Assembly: GCA_014323865.1 (NCBI GenBank)
Contig: JACONG010000004.1
Coordinates: 114,841 to 178,840 of the forward strand
Length of the DNA: 64,000 nt
Source of the DNA: Rhodospirillales bacterium
Lineage (GTDB): Bacteria > Pseudomonadota > Alphaproteobacteria > SP197
Direction: 5' to 3'
The notes under the pieces were generated by a model, which had not been told where the DNA came from, ran no database searches, and saw nothing but the letters and a program-made list of their open reading frames with translations. Within the stretch, counting starts at the first letter, position 1, and every line of letters starts with the position of its first letter. The position numbers were made by a program, and so were the translations under genes. Positions 42,684-52,914 of this stretch are shown here, piece by piece.

Positions 42684-44586
42684 CGGAGACGATGTCGACG
42701 TTCTGATCGCAGCGCCCGACGATCCCGGCGCCTGGTCGGACTGGCGCGAGGGCCTGACCGACTGGCGCGATGAAAGCCGGCGTTCCCTCGGACATGACGG
42801 AGCGGCCTTCACGAACCCTGCCTTTGCCTGGGTCTCCGATTGCATCTCGACCCACAAGATCCTGCTCTGGGACCAACGTTTCTACGATCGCGACCATCAT
42901 GAATGGCGGGTCGACGCCTATGTCGACGACTTCGAACAGCGCTTCGGCGTGCTTGATGGCGTGATTCTCTGGCACGCCTATCCCAACCTCGGTTTCGACA
43001 GGCGCAACCAGTTCGACTTCTACCGCCGCATGCCGGGCGGCCTCGATGGCCTGCGCGATGCGATCGATCGTCTTCATGCCCGCGGGGTCCGTGTGTTGCT
43101 CGATTACAACCCGTGGGATCGGGCAACGCGGCGGGAAGCCCGGCCCGACCATGTTGTCCTTGCCGAGCTGGTCGCGGCACTCGATGCCGATGGCCTTTAC
43201 CTCGACACCATGGCGGAGGCGGCTGCGGACTTGCGCGGCGCCCTTGATGCGGTCAGGCCGGGCGTCGTGTTGGAATCGCAGTCCTTCACGCCGCTCGACC
43301 GGATCGCCGATCACCACATGAGCTGGGCCGAGGTGTACCGTGATCGCCCAGTGCCCGGTGTGCTGCGCAATGCTTGGTTCGAACGCCGACAGATGCTGCA
43401 CCTGGTCCATCGCTGGATCGGCGATCACCGCAGCGAGATGCAACTCGCCCTGATGAACGGCGCCGGCATGGTCGTGTGGGAGAACGTGTTCGGGTCCTGG
43501 AACGGCTGGTCCGAGCGCGACGCCGTCTGGCTCAAGCTCTGGAGCGCGGCCCGTCATCGCCATGCGCGGCACTTCACCGACGGTGTCTGGAGCCCGCTTG
43601 CGGTTCGGCCGGCCGAAGGCGTCTTCGCTTCCGCCTGGGACCTCGGCGGGGTTCGCCTGTGGACCATCGTCAACCGTCGCGAAAGCTGGGCGCGCAACGT
43701 GCCGCTTGATGTCACCGCCGATCAAGCCGCCGATCTGATGGCGGGACAGGACCTCGAGGCAACCGACAGCAGGGTGTTGCTGGACCTTCCACCCCACGGC
43801 ATGACAGCGGTCTGCGAGGGTGTCTCCGACGCGCAGTTTCTGACCGGCCAGCGGACACGCTGGTTATCTCTTCCTGACGCTTCATCGGTCGGTGGGCCGC
43901 GCGCCGTGGTGCCCCTGAGTCACGGTGCGATCATGCGCCGGCAGCAGGTTCCGGATGGTATGGTGCGCTGTGGTGGCGGGACGTGGGAGCGCCGTGTCGT
44001 GATGCGGTGTCGGGAGTGCGGTGACGAAGCCAGCGCGTCGGCACCGGATTGCGAAAGCCATACGCTTCCGGGCCTGCACGATCTGGTCGAGCGCACGGTG
44101 CGCGACGAGCTCGAGCCGTTTGCCATCACGCCCGTGTCGATCACCTGCGCCGAGTTCCGGACCTTTGTCGAAACGACCGGCTACCGGCCGCGCCACGATG
44201 ACCAATTTCTGGAAGAGCAAGGGCAGGACGACGATCCCGTGGTCTTCATCGGTCCTGACGACGCGCGTGCCTATGCATCCTGGCGCGGCGGTCGTCTGCC
44301 GACCGAAGCCGAATGGCAGTGTGCCGCCGAAGGGGGATTGCTGGCCGATGACAGTGTCCGGGTCTGGAACTGGACCGGCCCTGAACGAAGCGACGGCCGC
44401 ACGCGGTTTTGCATGCTCAAGGGCGGTGCAGACTTCGAAGCGCGGGGATCACGCTGGTATCCCGATGGAGGACCGAAAGAGCCGATCTTCGCATCAAAGT
44501 ACCTGCTCCTGTGGCCAGGCCTCGACCGCTGCGCCACGGTCGGCTTTCGCGTTGTGGCCGATCTCAATCGCGACGGTAACGCCTGA
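42673..44586 (+). CDS. Glycoside-hydrolase-like protein fused to a SUMF1/FGE-type domain
   Basis: A 637-residue soluble protein. Residues about 30-420 look like a TIM-barrel glycosidase with a C-terminal beta domain: DGVILWHAYPNLGFDRR, HARGVRVLLDYNPWDRATR, DADGLYLDTMAEAAADL, PGVVLESQSF. Asp in LYLDTM and Glu in VVLESQ are candidate catalytic acids. Residues about 465-637 match a formylglycine-generating-enzyme/sulfatase-modifying-factor fold (ITCAEFRTFVETTGYRP, SWRGGRLPTEAEWQCAAEGG, VWNWTGPE, TVGFRVVAD). The paired active-site cysteines of true FGE are not seen, so it is probably a binding or structural domain. No signal peptide. Confidence 0.7.
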   Translation: MVPDGDDVDVLIAAPDDPGAWSDWREGLTDWRDESRRSLGHDGAAFTNPAFAWVSDCISTHKILLWDQRFYDRDHHEWRVDAYVDDFEQRFGVLDGVILWHAYPNLGFDRRNQFDFYRRMPGGLDGLRDAIDRLHARGVRVLLDYNPWDRATRREARPDHVVLAELVAALDADGLYLDTMAEAAADLRGALDAVRPGVVLESQSFTPLDRIADHHMSWAEVYRDRPVPGVLRNAWFERRQMLHLVHRWIGDHRSEMQLALMNGAGMVVWENVFGSWNGWSERDAVWLKLWSAARHRHARHFTDGVWSPLAVRPAEGVFASAWDLGGVRLWTIVNRRESWARNVPLDVTADQAADLMAGQDLEATDSRVLLDLPPHGMTAVCEGVSDAQFLTGQRTRWLSLPDASSVGGPRAVVPLSHGAIMRRQQVPDGMVRCGGGTWERRVVMRCRECGDEASASAPDCESHTLPGLHDLVERTVRDELEPFAITPVSITCAEFRTFVETTGYRPRHDDQFLEEQGQDDDPVVFIGPDDARAYASWRGGRLPTEAEWQCAAEGGLLADDSVRVWNWTGPERSDGRTRFCMLKGGADFEARGSRWYPDGGPKEPIFASKYLLLWPGLDRCATVGFRVVADLNRDGNA

Positions 44587-44767
44587 GCCCGGATCGTTCC
44601 GGCTCATAAGGTCGCGGGTGTCCGCCGAGTGCTCCATGTGATGGATCGGAACGAGGTCATCAGGAAGGATAATGACTTTGAACTCTGGAAATTTCTATTT
44701 TGAGTCTGATACAGATCGCGAGCCTGCGCGAAAAATTCATGAAGATGTAGCTTGAAGATATCTTTAA

Positions 44768-46078
44768 CTACAGGATGAACCGGCTCAAATCCGCGTTGCT
44801 GGCGAGTTCGCCGACGCGGTCGTGGACGAAGGCGGCATTGATGGCGATCGTTTCACCGCTGCGGTCCGGTGCCGTGAAGCTGATCTCCTCGAGCAGCTTC
44901 TCCATTACCGTGTGAAGCCTTCGGGCGCCGATGTTCTCGACGGTCTCGTTGATCTTTGTCGCGAGGTCGGCCAGCGCATCAATCGCGTCGCCGCCGAACT
45001 CGAGCGTCACCTCCTCGGTGCCCATCAGCGCGGTGTACTGGATGATCAGGCTGTTCTCGGGCTCGGTCAGGATGCGGCGGAAGTCGTCGCGCGTGAGCGC
45101 CCGAAGCTCGACCCGGTTGGGCAGGCGGCCCTGCAGCTCAGGCAGCAGGTCCGACGGCTTGGCGAGGTGGAATGCGCCCGAGCAGATGAAGAGGATGTGG
45201 TCGGTCTTGATCGAGCCGTGCTTGGTGGCGACCGTCGTGCCCTCGATCAGCGGAAGCAGGTCGCGCTGCACGCCCTCGCGGCTGACATCCGCACCCTGGC
45301 GTTCGCTGCGCGCAGCGATCTTGTCGATCTCGTCGATGAAGACGATGCCGTTCTGCTCGACCGATTCGATGGCTGATTTCACCACCGTCTCCTCATCGAG
45401 CAGCTTGTCGGCCTCCTCGGCCATCAGCACCTCGTAGCTCTCGCCCACCTTTATCTTCCTGGGCTTGGTCTGACCGCCCAGGCCTTTGCCGAAGATGTCG
45501 TTGAGATTGAGCATACCCATCTGGGCGCCCGGCATGCCGGGAATGTCGAAGGTGGGCAGTGCGCCGGAGCCCTGCTCGGTGACCTGGAGTTCGACCTCCC
45601 TGTCATCGAGCTGGCCCTCGCGCAGCATCGCGCGAAACTTCTGGCGGGTGTCGGCACTCGCGTTGTCGCCGACCAGCGCATCGAGCACACGCTCCTCGGC
45701 ATTGAGCTCGGCCTTGGCCTCGACCTCCTTGCGCAGGATGGCGCGGATCTGGGTGATGGCGATCTCGACAAGGTCGCGAATGATCTGCTCGACATCGCGG
45801 CCAACATAACCGACCTCGGTGAACTTGGTCGCCTCGACCTTGAGGAAGGGTGCATTGGCCAGCCGCGCCAGACGGCGGGCGATCTCGGTCTTGCCCACGC
45901 CTGTCGGGCCGATCATCAGGATGTTCTTGGGCAGGACCTCTTCGCGCAGCGCGGGTTCAAGCTGCCGCCGCCGCCAGCGGTTGCGCAACGCGATGGCAAC
46001 CGAACGTTTGGCGTCATGCTGGCCGACGATGAAGCGGTCGAGTTCGGAGACGATCTCGCGGGGAGAAAAGGAGGTCAT
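44768..46078 (-). CDS. hslU: ATP-dependent protease ATPase subunit HslU
   Basis: AAA+ unfoldase of the HslUV (ClpYQ) protease. The 436 residues have [20 protein letters not shown], Walker A GPTGVGKT (57-64), [17 protein letters not shown] with the pore loop, the intermediate domain, [12 protein letters not shown] (Walker B) and the C-terminal DLSRFIL that docks into HslV. ATG 46078 is preferred to an in-frame TTG two codons upstream. Follows hslV after 81 bases. Confidence 0.96.
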   Translation of the reverse strand: MTSFSPREIVSELDRFIVGQHDAKRSVAIALRNRWRRRQLEPALREEVLPKNILMIGPTGVGKTEIARRLARLANAPFLKVEATKFTEVGYVGRDVEQIIRDLVEIAITQIRAILRKEVEAKAELNAEERVLDALVGDNASADTRQKFRAMLREGQLDDREVELQVTEQGSGALPTFDIPGMPGAQMGMLNLNDIFGKGLGGQTKPRKIKVGESYEVLMAEEADKLLDEETVVKSAIESVEQNGIVFIDEIDKIAARSERQGADVSREGVQRDLLPLIEGTTVATKHGSIKTDHILFICSGAFHLAKPSDLLPELQGRLPNRVELRALTRDDFRRILTEPENSLIIQYTALMGTEEVTLEFGGDAIDALADLATKINETVENIGARRLHTVMEKLLEEISFTAPDRSGETIAINAAFVHDRVGELASNADLSRFIL

Positions 46079-46159
46079 CGGCAATCCGGAAAAAGGGTTT
46101 CATCCCGGCCAGGCGGCGCAGCCGCGCCGAGCGGGGACCTCGACAGAAAAGCGACAGCG

Positions 46160-46732
46160 CTAGGCCGCATCGATCGTCTCAAGCGTGACGTTGCGGTTGG
46201 TGTAGACGCAGATGTCGGCGGCGATCCCGAGGCTGCGGCGGGCGATCTCCTCGGCCGAGAGGTCGTCGACAGTCGATAGCGCACGCGCTGCCGACAGGGC
46301 ATAGTTGCCGCCCGAACCGATGCCGATAAGCCCGTCCTCGGGCTCCAGAACGTCGCCCGTGCCCGAGAGGATCAGCGAGACCTGGGCGTCGGCCACGGCC
46401 ATCAGTGCCTCGAGCCGACGGAGGTAGCGATCGGTGCGCCAGTCCTTGGCGAGCTCGACGCAGGCACGCGCCAACTGGCCCGGATGGCGCTCCAACTTCT
46501 CCTCCAACCGCTCGAACAATGTGAAGGCATCGGCGGTGGCGCCGGCGAAGCCGCCCAGGATGTTGCCATCGCCCAGACGGCGCACCTTGACCGCGTTGCC
46601 CTTCACCACCGTCGGCCCCATGGAGACCTGGCCATCGCCCGCAACCACCACCCTGCCGCCGCGCCGGACGGAAAGAATCGTGGTGCCGTGCCATAGGTCG
46701 GTCTGGGTCATGGAGGTCTCGTCGGAAGTCAT
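46160..46732 (-). CDS. hslV: ATP-dependent protease proteolytic subunit HslV
   Basis: Threonine protease of 190 residues. After a short propeptide, the mature N-terminus would be the Thr-Thr in [18 protein letters not shown] and [20 protein letters not shown] are conserved proteasome-beta-like elements. Upstream of hslU in the usual order. Confidence 0.95.
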   Translation of the reverse strand: MTSDETSMTQTDLWHGTTILSVRRGGRVVVAGDGQVSMGPTVVKGNAVKVRRLGDGNILGGFAGATADAFTLFERLEEKLERHPGQLARACVELAKDWRTDRYLRRLEALMAVADAQVSLILSGTGDVLEPEDGLIGIGSGGNYALSAARALSTVDDLSAEEIARRSLGIAADICVYTNRNVTLETIDAA

Positions 46733-46861
46733 GGAGAAGAGCCGCGCCGATGCGTCGACCCGGCACCCATGCTATGTGGCCTCCCGCCCTCTTCGGTCAA
46801 GAGGAGCGGGCCGGTGCGAGCGAGCTGAAGGGCGAGCCTCGACAAGGAGCGGAGCAACCTG

Positions 46862-47323
46862 ATGTGTGACTGGACGGTCATGATCAAGGAGAAGCCCGGC
46901 AGAGACCCGGCGGTGCAGGCCGTGCCGCTCGGGTTCTCGTGGGGCGCGCTGATCTTCCGCGAGCTCTGGGCGCTCTATCGCGGTGCCTGGTTCACCGCAC
47001 TCCTGTTCGTGCTCGTCGTACCCGTGCTCACGCTGGTTGCCGAGGGAATCGGACTCGATGTCACCGGCGTTTTGATTGTACAGCTCGCCGCGATCGTGAT
47101 GCTCGCCATGGCTGCGGCCGAGATCCGTCTGATGGAGCTTGGCCTGCGCCGCTACCGGCCGATTGCCACGCTCAAGGCGCGCGATCTCGACGAGGCCGAG
47201 GCGCTTGGCCTGATCCTGTGGACCCAGGAGTCGCGCCCACCGGCGCCGGTGCCCGATCCGGTTTCCGCGCAGGTGTCGGGTCCGTCCGAAAAATCGTCGC
47301 CCGGGCCGCCCTGGAAGCCATGA
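46862..47323 (+). CDS. DUF2628-type small membrane protein
   Basis: A 153-residue protein: a conserved amphipathic entry (GFSWGALIFRELWALYRGAW), two hydrophobic helices (TALLFVLVVPVLTLV and VLIVQLAAIVMLAMAAAE), then a cytoplasmic part (GLRRYRPIATLKARDLDEAE) and a Pro/Ser-rich tail. The pattern fits DUF2628 proteins of alphaproteobacteria, of unknown function. Divergent from hslV. Confidence 0.75.
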   Translation: MCDWTVMIKEKPGRDPAVQAVPLGFSWGALIFRELWALYRGAWFTALLFVLVVPVLTLVAEGIGLDVTGVLIVQLAAIVMLAMAAAEIRLMELGLRRYRPIATLKARDLDEAEALGLILWTQESRPPAPVPDPVSAQVSGPSEKSSPGPPWKP

Positions 47324-47465
47324 TCTCGCCCCCGTTGATCGCCCGGAATCGTCTCTGAACGGCGTTTCCGGCTGTGGATCGGCCGGTGTATCGTCACGCG
47401 GGGGGCGCGTCCTTTTCACCCTTTCCGGGCTTGCGGGCCGACGCGCGCGGGTCCATCTAGCGCCG

Positions 47466-48005
47466 ATGGAAATGACCAGCAATGCGCGCAAGGCCTCGGT
47501 CGAGGTCGAGCACATCACGGAACTGAACCGTCTGGATCTCGACGACCTGTGCGGCGCGACCGACGCGGCCATCGTCGACGGCAACGGCTTCGGCTGGCTG
47601 CATCCGCAGCCGCGCGATCACATGGAGCGGTACTGGAAGGGCGTGCTGCTGGTGCCCGAGCGTCAGCTCTGGGTCGGCAGACTCGACGGCACGATCGCGG
47701 CTTCGGCCCAGCTTCAGTTGCCGCCGCGGTTCAACGAGGCGCAAGCGCATTCGCCGCACCTGACGACCCATTTCGTCGCACCCTGGGCGCGCGGCCATGG
47801 CCTGGCCGCCATGCTGCTCGAATCGGTCGAGGCATGGTGCCTCAACCAAAGCTACAGCCATCTCAGGCTCGACGTCCGCGAGACCCAGACTCGTGCCATC
47901 GAGGTCTATGAAGCCGCCGGCTTCACCCGCTGGGGCGAACTGCCGAGTTACGCCAGGACCGAAGGCAAGCTCGTCACCGGCTATTTCTACGTCAAGGCGC
48001 TCTGA
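47466..48005 (+). CDS. GNAT-family N-acetyltransferase
   Basis: A 179-residue acetyl-CoA-dependent transferase. The acetyl-CoA loop region HFVAPWARGHGLAAMLLESV (motif A, RGHGLA) and LRLDVRETQTRAIEVYEAAG (motif B, YEAAGF) are clear. Substrate unknown. Its 3' end overlaps the convergent methyltransferase gene by 19 bases. Confidence 0.85.
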   Translation: MEMTSNARKASVEVEHITELNRLDLDDLCGATDAAIVDGNGFGWLHPQPRDHMERYWKGVLLVPERQLWVGRLDGTIAASAQLQLPPRFNEAQAHSPHLTTHFVAPWARGHGLAAMLLESVEAWCLNQSYSHLRLDVRETQTRAIEVYEAAGFTRWGELPSYARTEGKLVTGYFYVKAL

Positions 48006-48787
48006 GTGCTGCGCCGCACCACGAGGTGCGGGTACGACGTTTCCATCACGATCCGGTTGCCGTCGCACCAGGGTTCGAAGACCGCGAACGCAGTCGCGGG
48101 GTCGAGCCGAACGAGGTTATCGCCGAACAGGAAACGCAATACGTTCACCCGGTTCGCTTCGGTGTCCTCGAAGGCGATGCGATAGGCGATGCGCTCTTCG
48201 GTGACCTCGGCGTCATGGCAGCGACAGAGCACGGCGATGTCCTCGGCCAGCGGAAACGGGAACGGCGATTTCATCGCGGCGAACCCGGCCTGCCATAACT
48301 GTGCCAGTGCGTTCTGGCGGTCGAGCAGGGCGGCAACCAAGGTGCCGCCGGGCGCCAGCCGATCGAGCAGTCGGGAAACGGCCGCAGCCGAATCGGGTAC
48401 GTAGTAGAGACAGTGATTCGCGATGATCAGGCCGATTCGCGGTCCGTCGGGTGTGGGTTCGGTGCCCTCATCGACGACCTTGTCCACAAGGCAGATAAGT
48501 CGTCCGGCGGCCTGTCGGCGCTGCTCGTCGACCGGTTCGACGAGATGCAGGACGGCCGGGCGCTGTCCCGTTTCGGACACCTTGAGCAGGCTTGCGGCAA
48601 AGCTGCCGTCGCCGCAGCCGAAGTCCAGCATTCGCCACGATTCGGCCGCCGCTGCCGCCGCATCCAGGTGAAGGCGGAGCGCAGCGATCTGGGCTGCGGT
48701 TTCATTCGTGAACGACATGAACGCGGCGTAATCGTCGGCTATTGTCAGAAAGTCGACCTCCGCGGTCATGGACGCCCGTTCCTTCAT
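47987..48787 (-). CDS. Class I SAM-dependent methyltransferase
   Basis: A 266-residue cytoplasmic protein. Motif I RMLDFGCGDGSFAASLL and post-motifs IIANHCLYYVPD and LAPGGTLVAALLD give a Rossmann methyltransferase. The C-terminal half is without known features. The start is MKERAS at 48787; MTAEVD at 48769 is possible. Target unknown. Confidence 0.8.
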   Translation of the reverse strand: MKERASMTAEVDFLTIADDYAAFMSFTNETAAQIAALRLHLDAAAAAAESWRMLDFGCGDGSFAASLLKVSETGQRPAVLHLVEPVDEQRRQAAGRLICLVDKVVDEGTEPTPDGPRIGLIIANHCLYYVPDSAAAVSRLLDRLAPGGTLVAALLDRQNALAQLWQAGFAAMKSPFPFPLAEDIAVLCRCHDAEVTEERIAYRIAFEDTEANRVNVLRFLFGDNLVRLDPATAFAVFEPWCDGNRIVMETSYPHLVVRRSTQSALT

Positions 48788-48877
48788 GACGCTGATTCCT
48801 TGCTGGCTGTGACGCCTTCGGCGTTCTATACCCAACCGATACAAACCCGGGTTACAAGGGGGATCATCAGGAACACC

Positions 48878-49096
48878 ATGTTGAACGCGCAGCAAGCAGC
48901 CATGAAAGCCATGTCCTGGTCAGGAATCGAGCCCCGTCTCGACGACATGCTCACCGACCCGATCGTGGTCGCAGTGATGCGCCGTGACGGGCTGACGGAA
49001 CGCAACGTCCGCGATGCGCTGCAGCGTTTTGTGTCCCCGGCCCCTGCCTTCGATCCCACCAGCCTCCCGGCCACGGTCCCGACCTCGTCGTTCTGA
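48878..49096 (+). CDS. Small conserved-looking hypothetical protein
   Basis: A 72-residue protein beginning MLNAQQAAMKAMSWSG, with LTDPIVVAVMRRDGLTERNV resembling the helical D(P)xV..VM..DG(L/V)...(D/N)V pattern of small alphaproteobacterial proteins of unknown function. A weak AGGA ribosome site precedes the ATG. Divergent from the methyltransferase gene. The next 168 bases to purH hold nothing recognisable. Confidence 0.55.
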   Translation: MLNAQQAAMKAMSWSGIEPRLDDMLTDPIVVAVMRRDGLTERNVRDALQRFVSPAPAFDPTSLPATVPTSSF

Positions 49097-49264
49097 GATG
49101 GCAGACCGTTATCGGCGGCGGCGGGAGGTCGCAGGCCGACGCGACCGCGTACCCGCCGCGCATGTGGCGAAAGCCAGGTGAGCGGAGCGAGCGCCGGCGA
49201 CCGGGGAACACGTCGAAGCCGACTTGCAGGGTACCGAAATTGCGACATGATTATTGCGGCATGA

Positions 49265-50821
49265 TCAATGCCGGAAGTGGCGCACACCGGTCAGCACCAT
49301 GGCCATGCCCTTCTCGTTGGCCGCGGCGATGACCTCTTCGTCGCGTATGCTGCCACCCGGTTGAATAGCGGCGGTGGCACCACCCTCGGCGGCTTCGAGC
49401 AGGCCGTCGGCGAAAGGGAAGAAGGCGTCTGACGCGACCACGCTGCCCTCGATCGGGAGCCCGGCGCGCCGGGCCTTCTGGCGGGCGACGATGACGCTGT
49501 CGAGTCGACTCATCTGGCCCGCGCCGACGCCCACCGTGGCGTTGTCACGGGCATAGACGATGGCGTTCGACGTCACGTGTTTGACGACGCGGAAGGCAAA
49601 GAGCATGTCGGCCATTTCGGCATCGGTCGGCTGTCGTTCGGTGACGATCTCCAGGTCTTCGGTGCGCACCCGTCCGGCGTCACGACCCTGGACGAGCAGG
49701 CCCGAGGCCAGCGTGCGGGCCGTGAGCGTGGGCTGGCCGGGATCGGGCATGCCGCCCGTCAGCAGGAGGCGCAGGTTCCTCTTGCCCTCGAAGACGGCGA
49801 GTGCGGCGTCGTTCGCGCCGGGCGCGATGACGACCTCGGTGAAGACTTCGGTGATGGCCCGCGCGGTCTCCTCGTCAAGCGGGCGATTGGCGGCGACGAT
49901 ACCACCGAAGGCGCTGACGGGATCGCAGGCCAGCGCCCGGGTATACGCCTCCGGAAGGTTCTCGCCCACGGCGACACCGCAGGGGTTGGCATGTTTGATG
50001 ATGGCGATTGCCGGATGGTCGAACTCGGCGACCAGTTCGAAGGCGGCGTCGGTGTCGTTGAGGTTGTTGAAGCTGAGGTCCCTGCCGCCCACCTGGCGCG
50101 CCGTTGCCACACCCTCGCGCCTTGTGCCATCGCTGTAGAAAGCCGCAGCCTGGTGCGGGTTCTCGCCGTAGCGCAGGAGCTGCTTGCGCACGCCGGCAAA
50201 GGCGATGCGGCGCGGGAAGGTCACGCCCGTCTCCTGGCTGAAGCGCTGTGCGATGGCGGCATCGTAAGCCGCCGTGTGTCCGAAGGCCGTGGCCGACAGC
50301 AGCCGGCGCAGCTCAAGCGAGGTCGCACCAGCCTTCTGCGCCATCTCCGAGGTCACCCGCGGGTAGTCCACCGGGTCGACCGCCACGGCGACGAAGGCAT
50401 GATTCTTCGCAGCCGAACGGATCATGGCGGGCCCACCGATGTCGACGTTCTCGACAATCTCCTCCCATGGCGCGCCGCGCCCCGCCGTCGCCTCGAAGGG
50501 ATAGAGGTTCACCACCACGAGGTCGATGGGCCTGATGCCGTGCTCGGCCATCGCCGCTGCGTGATCCTCCAGATCGCGCCTCGCCAGGATGCCGCCGTGC
50601 ACCACCGAATGCAGCGTCTTCAACCGCCCGTTCATCATCTCCGGGAAACCGGTGAGATCGGCGACCTCCTTCACCGGAAGCCCGGCTTCGGCAATCGCCT
50701 TCGCCGTCCCCCCGGTCGAGATCAGCTCGACCCCGTGGCCGTGCAGCGCAGCGGCAAACCCGGGCAGCCCCGTCTTGTCGGAGACCGACAGCAGGGCACG
50801 GGTGATTTTCACATCGGACAT
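49265..50821 (-). CDS. purH: Bifunctional AICAR transformylase / IMP cyclohydrolase
   Basis: Last two steps of IMP synthesis. The 518 residues have the MGS-like N-terminal cyclohydrolase ([47 protein letters not shown]) and the AICARFT domain ([48 protein letters not shown]) ending in VRHFRH. Intact; a stand-alone gene here. Confidence 0.97.
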   Translation of the reverse strand: MSDVKITRALLSVSDKTGLPGFAAALHGHGVELISTGGTAKAIAEAGLPVKEVADLTGFPEMMNGRLKTLHSVVHGGILARRDLEDHAAAMAEHGIRPIDLVVVNLYPFEATAGRGAPWEEIVENVDIGGPAMIRSAAKNHAFVAVAVDPVDYPRVTSEMAQKAGATSLELRRLLSATAFGHTAAYDAAIAQRFSQETGVTFPRRIAFAGVRKQLLRYGENPHQAAAFYSDGTRREGVATARQVGGRDLSFNNLNDTDAAFELVAEFDHPAIAIIKHANPCGVAVGENLPEAYTRALACDPVSAFGGIVAANRPLDEETARAITEVFTEVVIAPGANDAALAVFEGKRNLRLLLTGGMPDPGQPTLTARTLASGLLVQGRDAGRVRTEDLEIVTERQPTDAEMADMLFAFRVVKHVTSNAIVYARDNATVGVGAGQMSRLDSVIVARQKARRAGLPIEGSVVASDAFFPFADGLLEAAEGGATAAIQPGGSIRDEEVIAAANEKGMAMVLTGVRHFRH

Positions 50822-51017
50822 GGAGGCACCGGGGTCAGGACAGGGAACGCCCCTGTTAGCCGACCGGCCGCGCCCTTCCTACGGGGAAGACTGTGGGATG
50901 TGGGGAGGGAGTGGTCAGAACACCCGATCAAGGACGAAACGGCAACCGCGTGCTGCATGGGTACAATGTGTCAAACCGGCCCGGAGGGCGATGAGGCGTG
51001 TCACGGTGCCGCCTGGC

Positions 51018-51404
51018 CTACACCTTCTTCGCGGCTTTCCTGGCCGCCGCGCGTTCGGCGACCGCTTCGTCGAGCGCCTTGAGTGCGATCAGGCCGGTCG
51101 ACCAGCCGGCGTAGTGGGCGACGTGGATGAAGAGCTCCCTGAGCTCGGCGGGTCGGATGCCAAGGTTGAGCGCGCCGCCGATGTGGCCCTTGAGCTGGAC
51201 CTCGCGACCGAAGGCGGCGAGCACGGTGCAGGTCGCGCGGCTGCGTTCCTTCATGGTCATGCCGGGCCGGGTCCAGAGTTCGCCGAACAGGTAGTCGTTG
51301 GTCAGCTCCATGAAGTCCGATGTCATCGGACCGCCCTGGGGCAGCGGGCCGCCGAAGAGTTGCTTCGTCATCTCCGCACCCTTGGCCTTGCGTGTCTTCG
51401 CCAT
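51018..51404 (-). CDS. Carboxymuconolactone decarboxylase-like protein
   Basis: A 128-residue alpha-helical protein of the CMD family. FMELTNDYLFGELWTRPGMT, ERSRATCTVLAAFGREVQL and LRELFIHVAHYAGWSTGL follow the 4-carboxymuconolactone decarboxylase pattern; the CxxC of AhpD peroxidases is absent. The substrate is not proven. ATG 51404 follows an excellent GAGGAGG site. The upstream in-frame extension to 51545 is repeat-derived. Lysine/alanine-rich tail. Confidence 0.85.
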   Translation of the reverse strand: MAKTRKAKGAEMTKQLFGGPLPQGGPMTSDFMELTNDYLFGELWTRPGMTMKERSRATCTVLAAFGREVQLKGHIGGALNLGIRPAELRELFIHVAHYAGWSTGLIALKALDEAVAERAAARKAAKKV

Positions 51405-51533
51405 GGTCGTTTCCTCCTCGCTATCGGGTGCGAAAACGATAGAGCATGGCGGGGCGGGGTCGAGTCCCGGATCGTTGCCGATGACGTCGGGTTCGTCGCA
51501 ACAGGCCGGGAGCGCGATGACGACGTGCGTGAA

Positions 51534-51600
51534 TCCGCTCTGCATCCAAAGACCCGGAGCATCCTCGCCCGTTCAGACCGATCCAATCCGGACGGGATAT
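51534..51600 (-). repeat. Dispersed palindromic repeat, copy 2
   Basis: Inverted relative to copy 1 (40762-40831). On the minus strand it reads ATATCCCGTCCGGATTGGAT, then GGTCTGAACGGGCGAGGATG, CTCCGGGTCTTT and GATGCAGAGCGGA. Similarity to copy 1 is high throughout, with the palindrome arms less perfect. It fills the gap between the rho stop (51604) and the CMD gene. Confidence 0.8.
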
Positions 51601-51603
51601 GCT

Positions 51604-52914
51604 CTAGGTGTTCATGGAGTCGAAGAAGTCGTCGTTGTTCTTCGTGTGCTTGAGCTTCTCCATGAGGAACTCCATCGCGTCGACGGGCCCCATGGGCATG
51701 AGGATGCGGCGCAGGACCCACATCTTGGCGAGCTGGGCCTTGCCGACCAGAAGCTCCTCCTTGCGGGTGCCGGACTTGCCGACGTCGATCGCCGGGAAGA
51801 TGCGCTTGTCAGCAATCTTGCGGTCCATGACGATCTCGGAGTTACCGGTGCCCTTGAACTCCTCGAAGATGACCTCGTCCATTCGGGAACCAGTGTCGAT
51901 CAGCGCGGTTGCGATGATGGTGAGCGAGCCGCCGCCCTCGATGTTGCGCGCGGCACCGAAGAACCGCTTCGGGCGCTGCAGGGCGTTGGCATCGACACCG
52001 CCGGTCAGCACCTTGCCCGACGACGGCACCGTCGTGTTGAAGGCACGCGCCAGACGCGTGACCGAATCAAGCAGGATGACGACATCGCGCTTCTGCTCGA
52101 CCAGGCGCTTGGCCTTTTCGATCACCATCTCGGAGACCGCGACGTGGCGCGTGGCCGGCTCGTCGAAGGTCGATGCGATGACCTCCCCCTTCACCTGGCG
52201 CTGCATGTCGGTGACCTCTTCGGGCCGCTCATCGATCAGCAGGACCAGCAGATAGACCTCGGGATGGTTGGTCTCGATCGCGTGCGCGATGTTCTGCATC
52301 AGAACCGTCTTGCCGGCGCGTGGCGGCGAGGTGAGAAGTGCGCGCTGGCCCTTGCCGAGCGGGGAGACCAGTTCGATCACCCGGGTCGAGAGATCCTTTT
52401 TCACAGGATCCTGAATTTCCAGGTTCAGCTTCTCTTCCGGATAAAGCGGGGTGAGGTTGTCGAAGGGCACCCGGTGGCGTGTCGTCTCCGGTTCCTCGAA
52501 GTTGATGTGGTTGACCTTCAGGAGCGCAAAGTAGCGCTCGTTTTCCTTCGGGCTCCTGATCTCGCCATCGACCGTGTCGCCGGTCTTGAGCGCGAAGCGG
52601 CGTATCTGGTTCGGGCTGACGTAGATATCGTCAGGGCCGGGCAGGTAGTTCGCCTCGGGGCTGCGGAGGAAACCGAACCCGTCGGGCAGCACCTCGAGCG
52701 TGCCCTGGCCGAATATCGGAACATCCTGTTCGGCCATCTCCTTCAGGATGGCGAACATCAGATCCTGCTTGCGCAGAACGCTGGCGTTCTCGACACCGAT
52801 CTCTTCGCCGAAGGTGAGCAGCTCTTCGGGCTTCCTGTTTTTCAGTTCCTGGAGGTTGAGCGGCTTGTGCTCGCTCGTCGTGACTTGCGTTTCTTCTGCT
52901 TCGCTCATGGCCAT
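51604..52914 (-). CDS. rho: Transcription termination factor Rho
   Basis: Hexameric RNA-dependent ATPase. The 436 residues include the N-terminal helical part ([20 protein letters not shown]), the RNA-binding cold-shock domain ([20 protein letters not shown]), Walker A in [12 protein letters not shown], Walker B region [14 protein letters not shown] and the Q/R-loop [17 protein letters not shown] 52914 follows AGAAGG; ATG 52908 is also possible. The frame remains open to 53130 without conservation. Confidence 0.96.
   Translation of the reverse strand: MAMSEAEETQVTTSEHKPLNLQELKNRKPEELLTFGEEIGVENASVLRKQDLMFAILKEMAEQDVPIFGQGTLEVLPDGFGFLRSPEANYLPGPDDIYVSPNQIRRFALKTGDTVDGEIRSPKENERYFALLKVNHINFEEPETTRHRVPFDNLTPLYPEEKLNLEIQDPVKKDLSTRVIELVSPLGKGQRALLTSPPRAGKTVLMQNIAHAIETNHPEVYLLVLLIDERPEEVTDMQRQVKGEVIASTFDEPATRHVAVSEMVIEKAKRLVEQKRDVVILLDSVTRLARAFNTTVPSSGKVLTGGVDANALQRPKRFFGAARNIEGGGSLTIIATALIDTGSRMDEVIFEEFKGTGNSEIVMDRKIADKRIFPAIDVGKSGTRKEELLVGKAQLAKMWVLRRILMPMGPVDAMEFLMEKLKHTKNNDDFFDSMNT

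Noticed and set aside
42538-43797. 419-codon minus-strand open frame opposite the glycosidase fusion
   Set aside because: The plus-strand frame has recognisable domains along its whole length; the minus frame has none.
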